45,417 nt of DNA from Chloroflexota bacterium (GTDB taxonomy: Bacteria > Chloroflexota > Dehalococcoidia > Lucifugimonadales > UBA826). The DNA is taken from the NCBI GenBank assembly GCA_003228105.1, contig QGNN01000010.1, positions 1 to 45,417 of the forward strand, in the 5' to 3' direction. Position 1 is the stretch's first letter; each line of letters begins with the position of its first letter. The notes beneath the pieces were generated by a model, which worked only from the letters and a program-made list of their open reading frames with translations, did no database searches and had not been told where the DNA came from. A program made the position numbers and the translations under genes. Shown here piece after piece: positions 34,810 through 43,982 of the stretch.

Positions 34810-35691
34810 CTAAATCTTAGGTAAAGCAGCATCGAGGGTATTTTTCAGTAGCATGGCTATTGTCATTGGCCCAACCCCTCCAGGAACTGGAGTGATAGCA
34901 GATGCTTTTGGTGATACGCTTTCAAAATCTATATCACCTGTCAAACGGTAGCCGCGGGAACGGGTGCTATCTTCGACACGATTAACACCTACGTCTATGG
35001 CTACAACGCCAGGAGAAACTAGATCACTAGTCACAAAATTTGGTATGCCAATAGCCACCACCAATATGTCAGCGCTTTGAGTAATATCTTTCAACCTATC
35101 CGTCCTGCTATGACACAAAGTGACCGTAGCATCACCTCCGTTCCCCTTCAGGGAAAGCAGATTAGACAATGGTTTGCCTACGATATTACTCCTACCTAAT
35201 ATAACCACATGTTTACCCTTTGGGTCATTCCCTGATCTTAAAAGAATTTCTTTTATACCAGCAGGTGTCGCCGGAATGAATGAGGCAGAACCCATTGACA
35301 GTAAGCCGACATTTTGAGGGTGGAGACCATCAACATCTTTTTGGGGATCTATCGTGCATAACATCTCGTTCTCATCCAAATGAGCTGGAAGTGGCATTTG
35401 TATTAGAATTCCATCACAATTATCATCTTGATTCAGAATTCGAATCTGCTGTAGCACCTCTTCACTGGTAACAAACGTAGGAAAATTGATGATGTGGCTT
35501 TCCATACCCACTTTGATTGCAGACCTCTTTTTGTTCCTCACATATACTTTAGAGGCCGCATCATCTCCGACCAAAATAACTGATAATGAAGGTATTATTG
35601 AACATTCTTCGAACAACCTACGGACTGACACCTTCACTTCAAGTTTTATCGATTCTGATATGGCTTTTCCATCAATAAGTTTATATTTCAT
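34810..35691 (-). CDS. folD: Bifunctional methylenetetrahydrofolate dehydrogenase/cyclohydrolase
   Basis: FolD interconverts 5,10-methylene-, methenyl- and 10-formyl-tetrahydrofolate. About 293 residues from the ATG at 35691 (MKYKLIDGKAISESIK) match family length. The track's start at 35754 adds 21 residues not found in homologues. Motifs are VYVRNKKRSAIKVGM with the catalytic Lys, GILIQMPLPAHLDE, PATPAGIKEIL, GRSNIVGKPLSNLL and ITPVPGGVGPMTIAMLL. No SD is visible before the start. It is divergent from acpS. Confidence 0.95.
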   Translation of the reverse strand: MKYKLIDGKAISESIKLEVKVSVRRLFEECSIIPSLSVILVGDDAASKVYVRNKKRSAIKVGMESHIINFPTFVTSEEVLQQIRILNQDDNCDGILIQMPLPAHLDENEMLCTIDPQKDVDGLHPQNVGLLSMGSASFIPATPAGIKEILLRSGNDPKGKHVVILGRSNIVGKPLSNLLSLKGNGGDATVTLCHSRTDRLKDITQSADILVVAIGIPNFVTSDLVSPGVVAIDVGVNRVEDSTRSRGYRLTGDIDFESVSPKASAITPVPGGVGPMTIAMLLKNTLDAALPKI

Positions 35692-35733
35692 TAGATATTT
35701 AAACGCAGTGCTCACAAAATTATTGGATACTCT

Positions 35734-35739
35734 ATTATA
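35734..35739 (-). promoter_or_regulatory. Candidate -10 element of folD
   Basis: A consensus TATAAT is read on the minus strand 42 nt before the folD ATG. TTGAGC lies upstream, but only 9 nt away, too close to be its -35. The call rests on the -10 alone. Confidence 0.35.
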
Positions 35740-35784
35740 CCTATACCGGCTCAAGCAATTTTAAATGTTCAGGAAATAGTCGAT

Positions 35785-36171
35785 ATGCTGATTACGGGGA
35801 TTGACATAATTGAAATAGCACGAATAGAGAATGTGCTGAATAAATATGGTATCAGGTTTTTAAATCGCATATATACGGAATCGGAACAGAAATATTGTAG
35901 GGGAAGAGCAGCACAACTAGCATCAAGATTTGCAGCGAAGGAAGCTGTTATGAAAGCCCTGGGAACAGGTGTAAGAGGAGTAGGATGGAAAGATATAGAA
36001 ATCAAAAGAGATAGGGGAGGTCCTCCCTATATTCAGCTCCACGGTAGAGGCCAAGTCAGAGCTTCTAAAATGGGTCTGTCAAACATTTCTCTTTCATTGT
36101 CCCATTCAAATGATTTTGCCGTAGCTTCAGTGGTCGGCGAGGCTGAACGAGGAAACAGGGTAACTAGATAA
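35785..36171 (+). CDS. acpS: Holo-[acyl-carrier-protein] synthase
   Basis: AcpS moves the 4'-phosphopantetheine arm of CoA to acyl carrier protein. The 128 residues start MLITGIDIIEIARIENVLNK, with the metal-binding Asp in GIDI. Then come the ESEQKYC region and RFAAKEAVMKALGTG with the metal-binding Glu. The C-terminal strand ISLSLSHSNDFAVASVV is normal. AGGA lies about 10 nt before the ATG. It is the single plus-strand gene between folD and the ACIII operon, whose last gene converges on it. Confidence 0.95.
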   Translation: MLITGIDIIEIARIENVLNKYGIRFLNRIYTESEQKYCRGRAAQLASRFAAKEAVMKALGTGVRGVGWKDIEIKRDRGGPPYIQLHGRGQVRASKMGLSNISLSLSHSNDFAVASVVGEAERGNRVTR

Positions 36172-36203
36172 ATTGGCGATTACAGCAAGTGGTGGTGGTA
36201 AGT

Positions 36204-36878
36204 CTATTTATTTTGATCCCTAATGTATCGAACTAGCTGCCATCTCTGTTCTTCAGTTAGAAGGTATACAAATTGAGGCATAATTGCAGTGGAATCTTTT
36301 CCTCTTGCTGCTGCAGCTAATCCGGGTCTTCCTCCCCATGTGATGTAGCCGAAAATCTCTCCGTCACTCAAATCGCTAACTCTTTCTGAGATAAGATTTA
36401 CAGGAGCGGCCCCGCTATATGCTTTACTTCCATCATTCCGTGCACTATTTAGGGTGGTAATTAGACCATCCCCCTGCAGCGATTGCCCGTGGCAAACTTG
36501 GCAATTTACCGCATAAATTTTTGCGGCCTGACTTCCATTATAACTGGCCATATGATCTTGAATTGACAATGATTTAAGAGCTTCAATGTCAAATATCTTA
36601 ACCTCGGCCCCTGTCACAGGAACAGAGCCTTCCGGTGGAAGGATTCTAGGAACTTCTTGAGACCGATAAGCAGGGGAATAGTGCATTTCAGAGAAAATTT
36701 GAACTGCGTGAGAGCCTGTTTCCGGAAATACAGGCAGTTCAAAGCTAATAGCACCCCCTACTTTGACCTCTCCAGTTTTGCTGTTGTAGCAACCAGAACT
36801 GACAAGCAAGGCGACCAAAAGACCTGCAACCATCATTAGTGGCGCAGTAATTCGTATATTCAACCCATTGTTAGGCAT
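36204..36878 (-). CDS. actE: ACIII monoheme cytochrome c lipoprotein (ActE-like)
   Basis: This is the last gene of the Alternative Complex III operon. The protein is about 224 residues. An N-terminal hydrophobic segment ends in the lipobox VSSGC, so it is a membrane-anchored lipoprotein facing the outside. The cytochrome c domain has one CxxCH (CQVCHGQSLQGDG), and AIMPQF supplies a likely Met heme ligand. The track starts at a TTG (36905). The ATG at 36878 is preceded by AAAGAGAAG and gives a cleaner signal peptide. In ACIII this subunit passes electrons onward to soluble carriers or an oxidase. Confidence 0.88.
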   Translation of the reverse strand: MPNNGLNIRITAPLMMVAGLLVALLVSSGCYNSKTGEVKVGGAISFELPVFPETGSHAVQIFSEMHYSPAYRSQEVPRILPPEGSVPVTGAEVKIFDIEALKSLSIQDHMASYNGSQAAKIYAVNCQVCHGQSLQGDGLITTLNSARNDGSKAYSGAAPVNLISERVSDLSDGEIFGYITWGGRPGLAAAARGKDSTAIMPQFVYLLTEEQRWQLVRYIRDQNK

Positions 36879-36895
36879 ATTTGGCTTCTCTTTAA

Positions 36896-37411
36896 TTACT
36901 CCCAACCTCTAATTATTTCCCCGTCAGTACCTGCCTTATTCAAGGCGGTTTCAGCAATGTCGGTGCGAGTTTCTTCAGTTGTCACAGTGACACCAATATG
37001 CCCTTCTGTGATTTTTTCACTGTACGCTCCCATAAATATTCGCGGGAGACGTGATTCAAAAATAATCCCTATAATGGTAAATATAATAGCCCCGAGCATC
37101 GAACCTTCATACATGATGATGGCCATTGCTGGAATTGATAGTATTGGCTTGCCCCCCGTTATCAAGGGATACGCCAACTCAGTACCAGCCGTGATCAACA
37201 GGGCGATGGTAAATCCACATGCTGCCCCAATCAACGGCCACCTATAGAGTTTATGCTCTGGTTCTGCCTCCCCAAAGGTGCCTTCAGGGTAAGGAACCCC
37301 AGTGAGTATTTCATAATCTCCTTCCTCAAATCCTGCCTCTCTTAGGTTATCAAGGGCATCAGCAGCAGAATCTTCTTCACTATACAGACCTAATACACTT
37401 CTTTTTGCCAT
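36896..37411 (-). CDS. actD: ACIII subunit ActD (DUF3341 family)
   Basis: This 171-residue membrane subunit has a cytoplasmic N-terminal ferredoxin-like part (SVLGLYSEEDSAADALDNLR). Two TM helices follow, WPLIGAACGFTIALLITAG and GSMLGAIIFTIIGIIF. The C-terminal part EGHIGVTVTTEETR completes the DUF3341 pattern. It has no cofactor and braces the ActC side of the complex. It lies 24 nt after actC and 17 nt before the preferred actE start. Confidence 0.9.
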   Translation of the reverse strand: MAKRSVLGLYSEEDSAADALDNLREAGFEEGDYEILTGVPYPEGTFGEAEPEHKLYRWPLIGAACGFTIALLITAGTELAYPLITGGKPILSIPAMAIIMYEGSMLGAIIFTIIGIIFESRLPRIFMGAYSEKITEGHIGVTVTTEETRTDIAETALNKAGTDGEIIRGWE

Positions 37412-37435
37412 AACAAGTACTCTCTCAAACTGCCT

Positions 37436-38845
37436 TTATTGTTTTTTTTCATAATAGTGATGGGGAAGACCTTCACGAATCGTCGCCGGGATAACTCGTC
37501 TACCCACCTTTATGAGACGGCGATTTACCATCCCTTCTTTAACATCAAATAATGGAATTAATGGTAAAACTTTAGCAAACAACAACATGCCCAAACAGAC
37601 AAAAGCGAAAGTTTCCACTACTATCAATATTTCAACAATCGATGGGTGGTATGTACCCCAATCAAATGTCATATGCGTCCTTCTGATAAGACCTGGAATC
37701 ACAATTAAAAATCTTTCCAACCACATACCTATATTCACTAGTACTGTTGTCCAAAACATCCATACGACGCTTCTTCTTACCCTCTTAAACAACCACAAGG
37801 GAACTGGTATCACAAATGATGTGATGATAAAAATCGCAAACAACGGCCCGTATGGCCATTGAAATGCTTGTAACTCTCTCAAAGCGATCTCAGGGGGCGC
37901 CAATGTATATAAGGCGTAAACCCATTCCAAAAAGAAAAAGAAAAACCATGTCGTGGCAACTACAATTAGCAGCCTAGCAATAGCGTCAAAATGGTCAGGT
38001 TTAATATATTTATCCAATCCGTAAAGCCAAACAGAAAGTGCCATTAGCATAGCCACAGCCGACACTCCCGAATGAATTGCCCCAATTATGAAATATGGGG
38101 CAAATATGGTCGAGTGCCACCCTTCAACACCGATCAAAACCGCAAAATCCCAAGACACTATTGAGTGCACTGACACAAATACAGGTAACACAAGTGCAGA
38201 TAGTAAAATACCAGCAAGGATTTGTAGCTTCCATTGTCTAGGTGTTCCTCTAAACCCCAAGGCCATCTGGGCATAAATTTTCTTAACTATTGGTTTTTTT
38301 GCCCTATCCCTGAGTATTGCTATATCAGGCAATAAACAAACAAATACAAACAACGAACTAGCAATCAGATAGGTGCCAACAGCACTTGGATCCCACACGA
38401 ATGGTGACCTGACATTTGGCCATATACCACGACTAAAGTCATATGGGAAAATCCAGTACAAAACACGCCAAGGTCTGCCTACGTGCATTAACGGGGTATG
38501 CAGAGCTGCGATTAAGGAAAATACAGTCATAACTTCTGCTGCCCTCGTAATAGGGCGACGCCATTCTGCTTGGGTTAATCTCAGAATCGCAGATATCATA
38601 ATTCCAGCGTGGCTAATTCCAATCCAGAAAACGAAATTGGCAATGAATACTCCCCACATAACAGGCCTGTTCAAGCCAGTAACGCCCAGTCCGTGATACA
38701 TCATAAAAAAGAAAGCGCCTAACCCGGTGAGTACAACCAGGCCAAGAAATGAGACCGCAGGCAACCACCATTTAGGTACAGTCAAGACGTCTTTCAACAA
38801 ATCTTCGTTGATCTGTTTATGGCTTAGTTGTGTGTGTTCCTGCAT
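37436..38845 (-). CDS. actC: ACIII quinol-oxidising membrane subunit ActC (NrfD-like)
   Basis: This 469-residue NrfD/PsrC-type protein has about ten TM helices. Motifs typical of ActC are HVGRPWRVLYWIFPYDFSRG, SVHSIVSWDFAVL and GWHSTIFAPYFIIGAIHSG. In ACIII structures ActC holds the quinol site near the iron-sulfur subunit and a proton path. It is the second of two NrfD-like genes in the operon, 62 nt after the first. The strong match of these motifs leads me to call this copy ActC and the upstream one ActF-like. Confidence 0.9.
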   Translation of the reverse strand: MQEHTQLSHKQINEDLLKDVLTVPKWWLPAVSFLGLVVLTGLGAFFFMMYHGLGVTGLNRPVMWGVFIANFVFWIGISHAGIMISAILRLTQAEWRRPITRAAEVMTVFSLIAALHTPLMHVGRPWRVLYWIFPYDFSRGIWPNVRSPFVWDPSAVGTYLIASSLFVFVCLLPDIAILRDRAKKPIVKKIYAQMALGFRGTPRQWKLQILAGILLSALVLPVFVSVHSIVSWDFAVLIGVEGWHSTIFAPYFIIGAIHSGVSAVAMLMALSVWLYGLDKYIKPDHFDAIARLLIVVATTWFFFFFLEWVYALYTLAPPEIALRELQAFQWPYGPLFAIFIITSFVIPVPLWLFKRVRRSVVWMFWTTVLVNIGMWLERFLIVIPGLIRRTHMTFDWGTYHPSIVEILIVVETFAFVCLGMLLFAKVLPLIPLFDVKEGMVNRRLIKVGRRVIPATIREGLPHHYYEKKQ

Positions 38846-38907
38846 TTATATATATCCGTCTATTTTAAAATTAAAAATGACTAAATCCTCTGACCTGACT
38901 TCAATCA

Positions 38908-40335
38908 CTATCTTGATTTCCCCATTACTGTAACTTTAGTTCTATGGAACTGAATTTCCGCCTTGTAAAGAAGCATTTCCTTTTGCTCCCATAAATTAAC
39001 CGCAGGTATCAACCTGGTAGCCAACATGAAAATTAAGATTGAGCCAGCTATGAACCCAACCATTATAAAAATATCTTCATATCCGGGAGTTTGAATCTTT
39101 GTAGGCACATCCTGCATTTTCATCTCAAGTTCCTTTGCCATGCTTCTACCGGCAACATCCCAGGATGCGACATACAACCTTATCCTATCAAGAAGGGTAC
39201 CTATTAAAACCGAGGTCGCCAAAATAGCTGGCCCCCAGACGCTTCTTCTTACCGGATTCCAAATCATCGTGAACCACGGCAGGATAAATACCAATATAAA
39301 TATTGTGATGAACAGATAAAGGTACGGCCCCTTGACCAATAATTCCAAAACCGCCTGTTCCGAAGGTTTCCCCCCATACCAAAACACATTAAAACTTGAA
39401 AACCAAAACCAGAACCAAAGAAGCGATAAAGCAAGGAGTAATTTGCCAAGCCCCCAAAATTGATCTAAACCAATATAATCCTTATACCCGCCAAATTGTC
39501 GCAAGAAAAACATCGTGAGCATCACCGTAGCAACACCGGCCTGTAGGGCATTATGAGCATGAGTGATTGGATATAGGGAGTCGATCCAGCCTGGAACATG
39601 AACCATCAAAAACTCTACACTTATAAAGAAATGTACGAACACGAGCATCATGAAATAAAAAGCCCCCACAACCCCCATTCGATGATGCTGCCAATTCCAT
39701 TGAGCCGAAGTACCTCTCCAACCTAGTGCCAGTTTTCCACCCCACTTCTTTTTCCAACCTTCCCCTTGGTCCCTTAAAACCGCGAAGTCCGGTAAAGTCG
39801 ATAACCACAACAAGGACAGCCCTAATAAAACCAACCCAACTATTGCTAGTGTAGCCCATATATGAGGAGAATATGCGGGCACTCCTTCTTGTTGGCCATA
39901 AAACCAAAGGCTTCTCCTACCATTTTCCAGGGACGGAAGTAGCCAAATTAAGGGTATATACAGAATTAGGTTCAGACACCCAGCAAGAGTCCATATTTCG
40001 GCAGCTCTTGATATTGGCCTCCTCCAGTGCGAATTAGCAATACGAGGTGCTATGGCGACCATTGGTGCAGCCGAGGAAGTAGTCATCAGGAAGGCAAATA
40101 CTGCTACGTAGTATCCCCAGGTGCTCTTATCGTCAAACCCCAAACTCAACTTCCACACAAACCCGACAATCCCGAATATAAACATAATTCCAAATAAGGC
40201 CGCAAATTGCCAGAATCTATTCGAGGTGATGTTGTGGATTCCCAGAAGGCCATCTGATACAGCCTTTCTGGTTTCCACAGAGTTATCTGTCTCTACATAA
40301 GGTTCTAGTACTCTATCACCAGGATTATTAACCAT
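38908..40335 (-). CDS. ACIII second NrfD-like membrane subunit (ActF-like)
   Basis: This protein has about 475 residues and about ten TM helices, paralogous to ActC. Segments include FWQFAALFGIMFIFGIVGFVW, HWRRPISRAAEIWTLAGC, a VHVPGWIDSLYPITHAHNA region in place of ActC's SVHSIVSWDF, and a C-terminal cytoplasmic tail. In the known complex ActC and ActF are the two NrfD homologues, so ActF is the logical identity, although in canonical operons actF follows actE. The track's start at 40362 is non-ATG. The ATG at 40335 has GAGG upstream and overlaps actB2 by 8 nt. Confidence 0.82.
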   Translation of the reverse strand: MVNNPGDRVLEPYVETDNSVETRKAVSDGLLGIHNITSNRFWQFAALFGIMFIFGIVGFVWKLSLGFDDKSTWGYYVAVFAFLMTTSSAAPMVAIAPRIANSHWRRPISRAAEIWTLAGCLNLILYIPLIWLLPSLENGRRSLWFYGQQEGVPAYSPHIWATLAIVGLVLLGLSLLWLSTLPDFAVLRDQGEGWKKKWGGKLALGWRGTSAQWNWQHHRMGVVGAFYFMMLVFVHFFISVEFLMVHVPGWIDSLYPITHAHNALQAGVATVMLTMFFLRQFGGYKDYIGLDQFWGLGKLLLALSLLWFWFWFSSFNVFWYGGKPSEQAVLELLVKGPYLYLFITIFILVFILPWFTMIWNPVRRSVWGPAILATSVLIGTLLDRIRLYVASWDVAGRSMAKELEMKMQDVPTKIQTPGYEDIFIMVGFIAGSILIFMLATRLIPAVNLWEQKEMLLYKAEIQFHRTKVTVMGKSR

Positions 40336-41068
40336 GCGGGGCCTCAACAACAGATTCGCCAACTTTTCTTAGGTAGATAACGTTAGTATCTGTGCCTAAA
40401 TTCTCCATCAAACGATATCCACGTCCCCCTTCCTGCATTGCGTCCTCTTTCATTTTGGACACGGTACTATCAGGGTCGTTAAAATTACCGAAAATAAGTG
40501 AATTACTGGCACAGGCATTAACGCAGGCCGGATTAAGACCTCTGTCTCCATCCTCTAAAATCTCATTATCTCTTTCAGATTCTCTGGTCGACCTTTGAAT
40601 TCTTTGAACGCAAAAACTGCATTTCTCCATTATTCCGCGGCTTCTAACCGTCACATCTGGGTTTAGCTGATTTTTAAGGCTTTCAGGCCATTCCGGCTCC
40701 CAAAAATTGAAAAACCTGACGTGATAAGGGCATCCATTCGCGCAAAACCTTGTACCTATGCAGCGATTGTAAACCTGTACGTTCAGCCCTTCATTATTGT
40801 GATAAGTAGCATAGACTGGGCAAACGGGCTCGCAAGGTGCACTTCCGCAGTGTTGACACATAATAGGAATAAATCTGGCCTTCACGTCTGGGTATTCACC
40901 TTCCCAATACCTTTCAATCCTTATCCATTGTATAGCTCTGCGCTGATTAAAATGTTCTTCTAAATTGATGGGTATATTGTTCTCAGATTGACAGGCAACC
41001 ACACACCCTTGGCACCCAGTACATCGATCAATATCAACAACCATTCCCCATTTATTAGAATCTACCAT
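40328..41068 (-). CDS. ACIII iron-sulfur subunit (ActB2; separate ORF)
   Basis: This 246-residue ferredoxin-type subunit carries the four-cluster cysteine pattern: CTGCQGCVVAC, CQHCGSAPCEPVCP, CIGTRFCANGCPY and CSFCVQRI with CVNACASNSL. In canonical ActB this domain is fused to the C-terminus of a Mo-oxidoreductase-like domain; here it is its own gene 38 nt after actB1. It would carry electrons from the quinol site in ActC to the hemes. GGGAG lies before the ATG. No signal peptide is present, so it likely crosses the membrane with the TAT-targeted partner ActB1. Confidence 0.9.
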   Translation of the reverse strand: MVDSNKWGMVVDIDRCTGCQGCVVACQSENNIPINLEEHFNQRRAIQWIRIERYWEGEYPDVKARFIPIMCQHCGSAPCEPVCPVYATYHNNEGLNVQVYNRCIGTRFCANGCPYHVRFFNFWEPEWPESLKNQLNPDVTVRSRGIMEKCSFCVQRIQRSTRESERDNEILEDGDRGLNPACVNACASNSLIFGNFNDPDSTVSKMKEDAMQEGGRGYRLMENLGTDTNVIYLRKVGESVVEAPHG

Positions 41069-41106
41069 CGATTTGCTCCCATTGTTTCCTTAAATGTCCT
41101 AATATC

Positions 41107-43353
41107 CTAATGATTGTCACCAGAAGTGATTTGAATAATATCCTGATGTTCGTCGCGTGGAAATTCTGGAACAGTATTTTCAAATTTCGGAACGCGAATC
41201 CATTCTCCGGTTGTTGTGACATTGGCTCTAGTTGCAGCCCAAGCCAATGATCCATTTTCAGAATCAAGTTTGGAATCGAGGACCGACAAAATATTTGCGC
41301 CCCTTCCGGCTGAGTACCTGCCTCCATCCCTATGACCTTGTCCTATAGGAATTCCTATAGTGTCCGGTGGCACAGCGGGATTAGGCATTGCCAAGGCTTT
41401 AATGGTCCGTCCATTTGCTGGTCTAATCTCCAACACATCCCCTTCGGATATTCCCTTTTTCCCAGCAACTTTGTCGTTTATTTCAACCCACGTTTGCCAA
41501 GTGGCGGTCGATATTGCATCCGGCATCGCTTGAAGCCATGGTAGAGAAGCTGCACTACCATCACCTAAAGTAGAAATAAATGGTTGTATATAAAATTCTT
41601 GTTCAAGTCCTCCAAACTCTGGAGAAGCTACACCATCAAGCCTGTTAACCTCTGGGACATTATCTATCTTGTAGGATGTGTCCCACCAGCCGCCTCTTTG
41701 AAGAACCCCATTCCAAAAGCCCTCAAAGCTATTCGCAACTATCCCGCCTCGATCCAATTCATATAACCTTTCAGCATCGTTTTTAATTACTTCTTTAAAT
41801 GTTTCTCCGTCCAACCCTAAATCTTTACCCATTACTTGGGCAGTAGCCATAAGTATATCGGCGAATCCCTTGGTGCCAAGATTGCTACCCCTGTGCTCAA
41901 AGAAAGGTCTTACTACGGGCTGCTGAAACCCTATCATCTGATAGCCAGGGCCAGCGAGGGGAACATCCGTACCCCAATCTTCAAGAAAGTGGTGTTGGGG
42001 CAATATTAAATCGGCTACGGAGGTAGTATCGTCCATCATACCTCCAAAGCTAACAATCAAGGGCACACTATCCAAGGCCACTTTCATGTCGGCGGTATCC
42101 GTCATTCCGTAATAAAAATCCGCATCTTTGACCATCAAAACGCTAACATTTCCGGCTTTCATTTCTTCTGCCAACCGATAAAACTCTGAAAACGAATTAG
42201 AAGGGGGCGCCGCACCAACTCCATCAATGGGTGAGCGCGGATTCAAAAGAACCCCACCTTTTTTTCCAAGGTTTGAAGCCACATGGTTAAGAGAATAGAT
42301 AGCTTTCAGATTTTGGGTACCGTTTGTATGAGCACCAGCAGATCCTCCACCTAGAGCTATCGGATGTTCGCTATGAGAAAAATCATCGGCGATTTGATTG
42401 ATGATATCAACAGATACTCCAACTTCATTCGCTACATTGACAGGGGAGTAGGAATCCAGTACTCCATCAGCATCCAGATCTCCAAAAACCGCGTTGGAAT
42501 GGCTCGAAGATAAAACTTGCATGATACTCATCGCAAGCAACCCTTCAGTCCCAGGGTTCACATGCACCCATTGGTCAGCATTTGCAGCAGTCATAGAAAA
42601 CCTTGAATCTACATGTATAAGCCTACCCCTGTGCTCATGTCCCTGCCTAAATTCTCCGTAGCCCCTGGCGTATCTCGTGGGAGACACCCAAGAAGACAAG
42701 AAATCTGCTCCAAAAGACAGAACCAAATCTGCATTATCAATGTCGAATTCAGGAATGGAATCGGTGCCAAACACTGCCTTAAGAGCGGTTCTGAGAACAT
42801 TCGTCTCCAATGCTTCATATGATAAATGACGACTACCGAGCGAATCAGTGAATTTTTCCAGCACAAGCCCCGAATGGCCTCCAGTCGGGTTACTAACAAA
42901 AACCGCCTTATTATTTTCGTTAGAACTATCAAGTTCACCCAATCTCGAGCTAAGTCTTGCTATCGCATCTTCCCAGCTTATTTCCCTATATTCCCCAGAA
43001 CCTCTAGGGCCAGTTCTAACCTGTGGAGCAGTTATACGGTCAGGATGATAGAGTCCTTGAAGGGCCGCTTCAGAAAGTGCGCTATGCCCACCGAGGTTAA
43101 GTGGATGGTTTGTATTTCCTTCCACTTTTTTTGCTCTACCTTCCATTACTCTTACAACGATTCCCTCAGAGCTACCGCCCTGATTATTTGTAGTTGCGTA
43201 CCAATTGTCGATTCCAGATACCAAATCCTCGGGCATAGCAGGAGGAGAGTCGATTAAAAGCTCTTTCTCCGGTAACCCGCAGGCCTGAAACAGCACAGCA
43301 GCACCAGCTGAGCCACCCATCAGAGTCAAAAACTGTCTTCTAGATAAAGCCAT
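41107..43353 (-). CDS. ACIII molybdopterin-oxidoreductase-like subunit (ActB1), cofactor-less
   Basis: This 748-residue protein has the fold of a molybdopterin oxidoreductase large subunit. Supporting segments are VVRVMEGRAKKVEGNTNHP, ISWEDAIARLSSRL, LILPQHHFLEDWGTDVP and a C-terminal beta-barrel region with EGDVLEIRPANGRTIKA. The N-terminus combines a TAT signal (SRRQFLTLMGG) with a lipobox (LFQAC). That Cys is the only one I find in the whole protein. The usual N-terminal cluster cysteines are replaced (YATTNNQGGSSEG), so neither an iron-sulfur cluster nor an active Mo centre is expected, as in known ActB. It lies 9 nt after actA. Confidence 0.9.
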   Translation of the reverse strand: MALSRRQFLTLMGGSAGAAVLFQACGLPEKELLIDSPPAMPEDLVSGIDNWYATTNNQGGSSEGIVVRVMEGRAKKVEGNTNHPLNLGGHSALSEAALQGLYHPDRITAPQVRTGPRGSGEYREISWEDAIARLSSRLGELDSSNENNKAVFVSNPTGGHSGLVLEKFTDSLGSRHLSYEALETNVLRTALKAVFGTDSIPEFDIDNADLVLSFGADFLSSWVSPTRYARGYGEFRQGHEHRGRLIHVDSRFSMTAANADQWVHVNPGTEGLLAMSIMQVLSSSHSNAVFGDLDADGVLDSYSPVNVANEVGVSVDIINQIADDFSHSEHPIALGGGSAGAHTNGTQNLKAIYSLNHVASNLGKKGGVLLNPRSPIDGVGAAPPSNSFSEFYRLAEEMKAGNVSVLMVKDADFYYGMTDTADMKVALDSVPLIVSFGGMMDDTTSVADLILPQHHFLEDWGTDVPLAGPGYQMIGFQQPVVRPFFEHRGSNLGTKGFADILMATAQVMGKDLGLDGETFKEVIKNDAERLYELDRGGIVANSFEGFWNGVLQRGGWWDTSYKIDNVPEVNRLDGVASPEFGGLEQEFYIQPFISTLGDGSAASLPWLQAMPDAISTATWQTWVEINDKVAGKKGISEGDVLEIRPANGRTIKALAMPNPAVPPDTIGIPIGQGHRDGGRYSAGRGANILSVLDSKLDSENGSLAWAATRANVTTTGEWIRVPKFENTVPEFPRDEHQDIIQITSGDNH

Positions 43354-43362
43354 GGGCTACCT

Positions 43363-43965
43363 CTAATAGTGACATGTAACACAGTCCGTTGGTGCATTAT
43401 TTTGCTTATGACAATTAACGCAGTCTCCCATCTTGAGAGCTCTGTTTTGCTGAACTTTATCCATACTCGCCACATCTCCGTGGCAAGTGGCGCATACATC
43501 TTTAGCCTCTACTCCATCCTTCTCAGAAAAGTATCTTATGTGGGCTTCATGTACAAAATGAACATGGTCTGGAACTCTATGGACTCTAACCCAATGAATA
43601 GATCTTCCATCCTCATAAAGGCTTCTCATTTTTGTAATACCTTCTAAATCGTCACCAACAGACGAGTGGCATGTCATACACAGACCCGTGGCGGGAACAG
43701 ATGCAGCAGCTTCTTTTTCAACAGTCCTGTGGCAGAAGGTGCAATCCATACCAAGTTCTTCCACATGGGTTTCATGAGGAAATTCGATTGGCTGGTCTGG
43801 GCCATCATGCCCAAATATAACCGGCCTACCCATCCATGATGAAATCACAAAGGTCAAAACCAGAACTATACCAATGAAAATCCCAAGCAAGACAACGCCG
43901 AGAACACCCAGCTTGGCGAGCTGGTTTCCCGTCGGTTTCTGAGGCTGGAAATCACCTGGTATCAA
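43363..43965 (-). CDS. actA: ACIII pentaheme cytochrome c ActA
   Basis: This 200-residue protein has one N-terminal TM anchor (LGVLGVVLLGIFIGIVLVL). A periplasm-facing domain follows with five heme motifs: CTFCH, CMTCH, CATCH, CVNCH and CVTCH. Several His residues that could be distal ligands lie between them (FPHETHVEELG, HFVHEAHIRYF). That is the known composition of ActA. The only possible start before the TM is TTG at 43965, preceded at once by in-frame codons from a TAG. It lies 17 nt after the 110-residue membrane gene. Confidence 0.92.
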   Translation of the reverse strand: MIPGDFQPQKPTGNQLAKLGVLGVVLLGIFIGIVLVLTFVISSWMGRPVIFGHDGPDQPIEFPHETHVEELGMDCTFCHRTVEKEAAASVPATGLCMTCHSSVGDDLEGITKMRSLYEDGRSIHWVRVHRVPDHVHFVHEAHIRYFSEKDGVEAKDVCATCHGDVASMDKVQQNRALKMGDCVNCHKQNNAPTDCVTCHY

Positions 43966-43982
43966 ATCAGCACTGTCCTATG

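Noticed and set aside
42826-43257. 143-residue plus-strand ORF
   Set aside because: It lies opposite the ActB1 coding frame, with atypical composition and no start signal.
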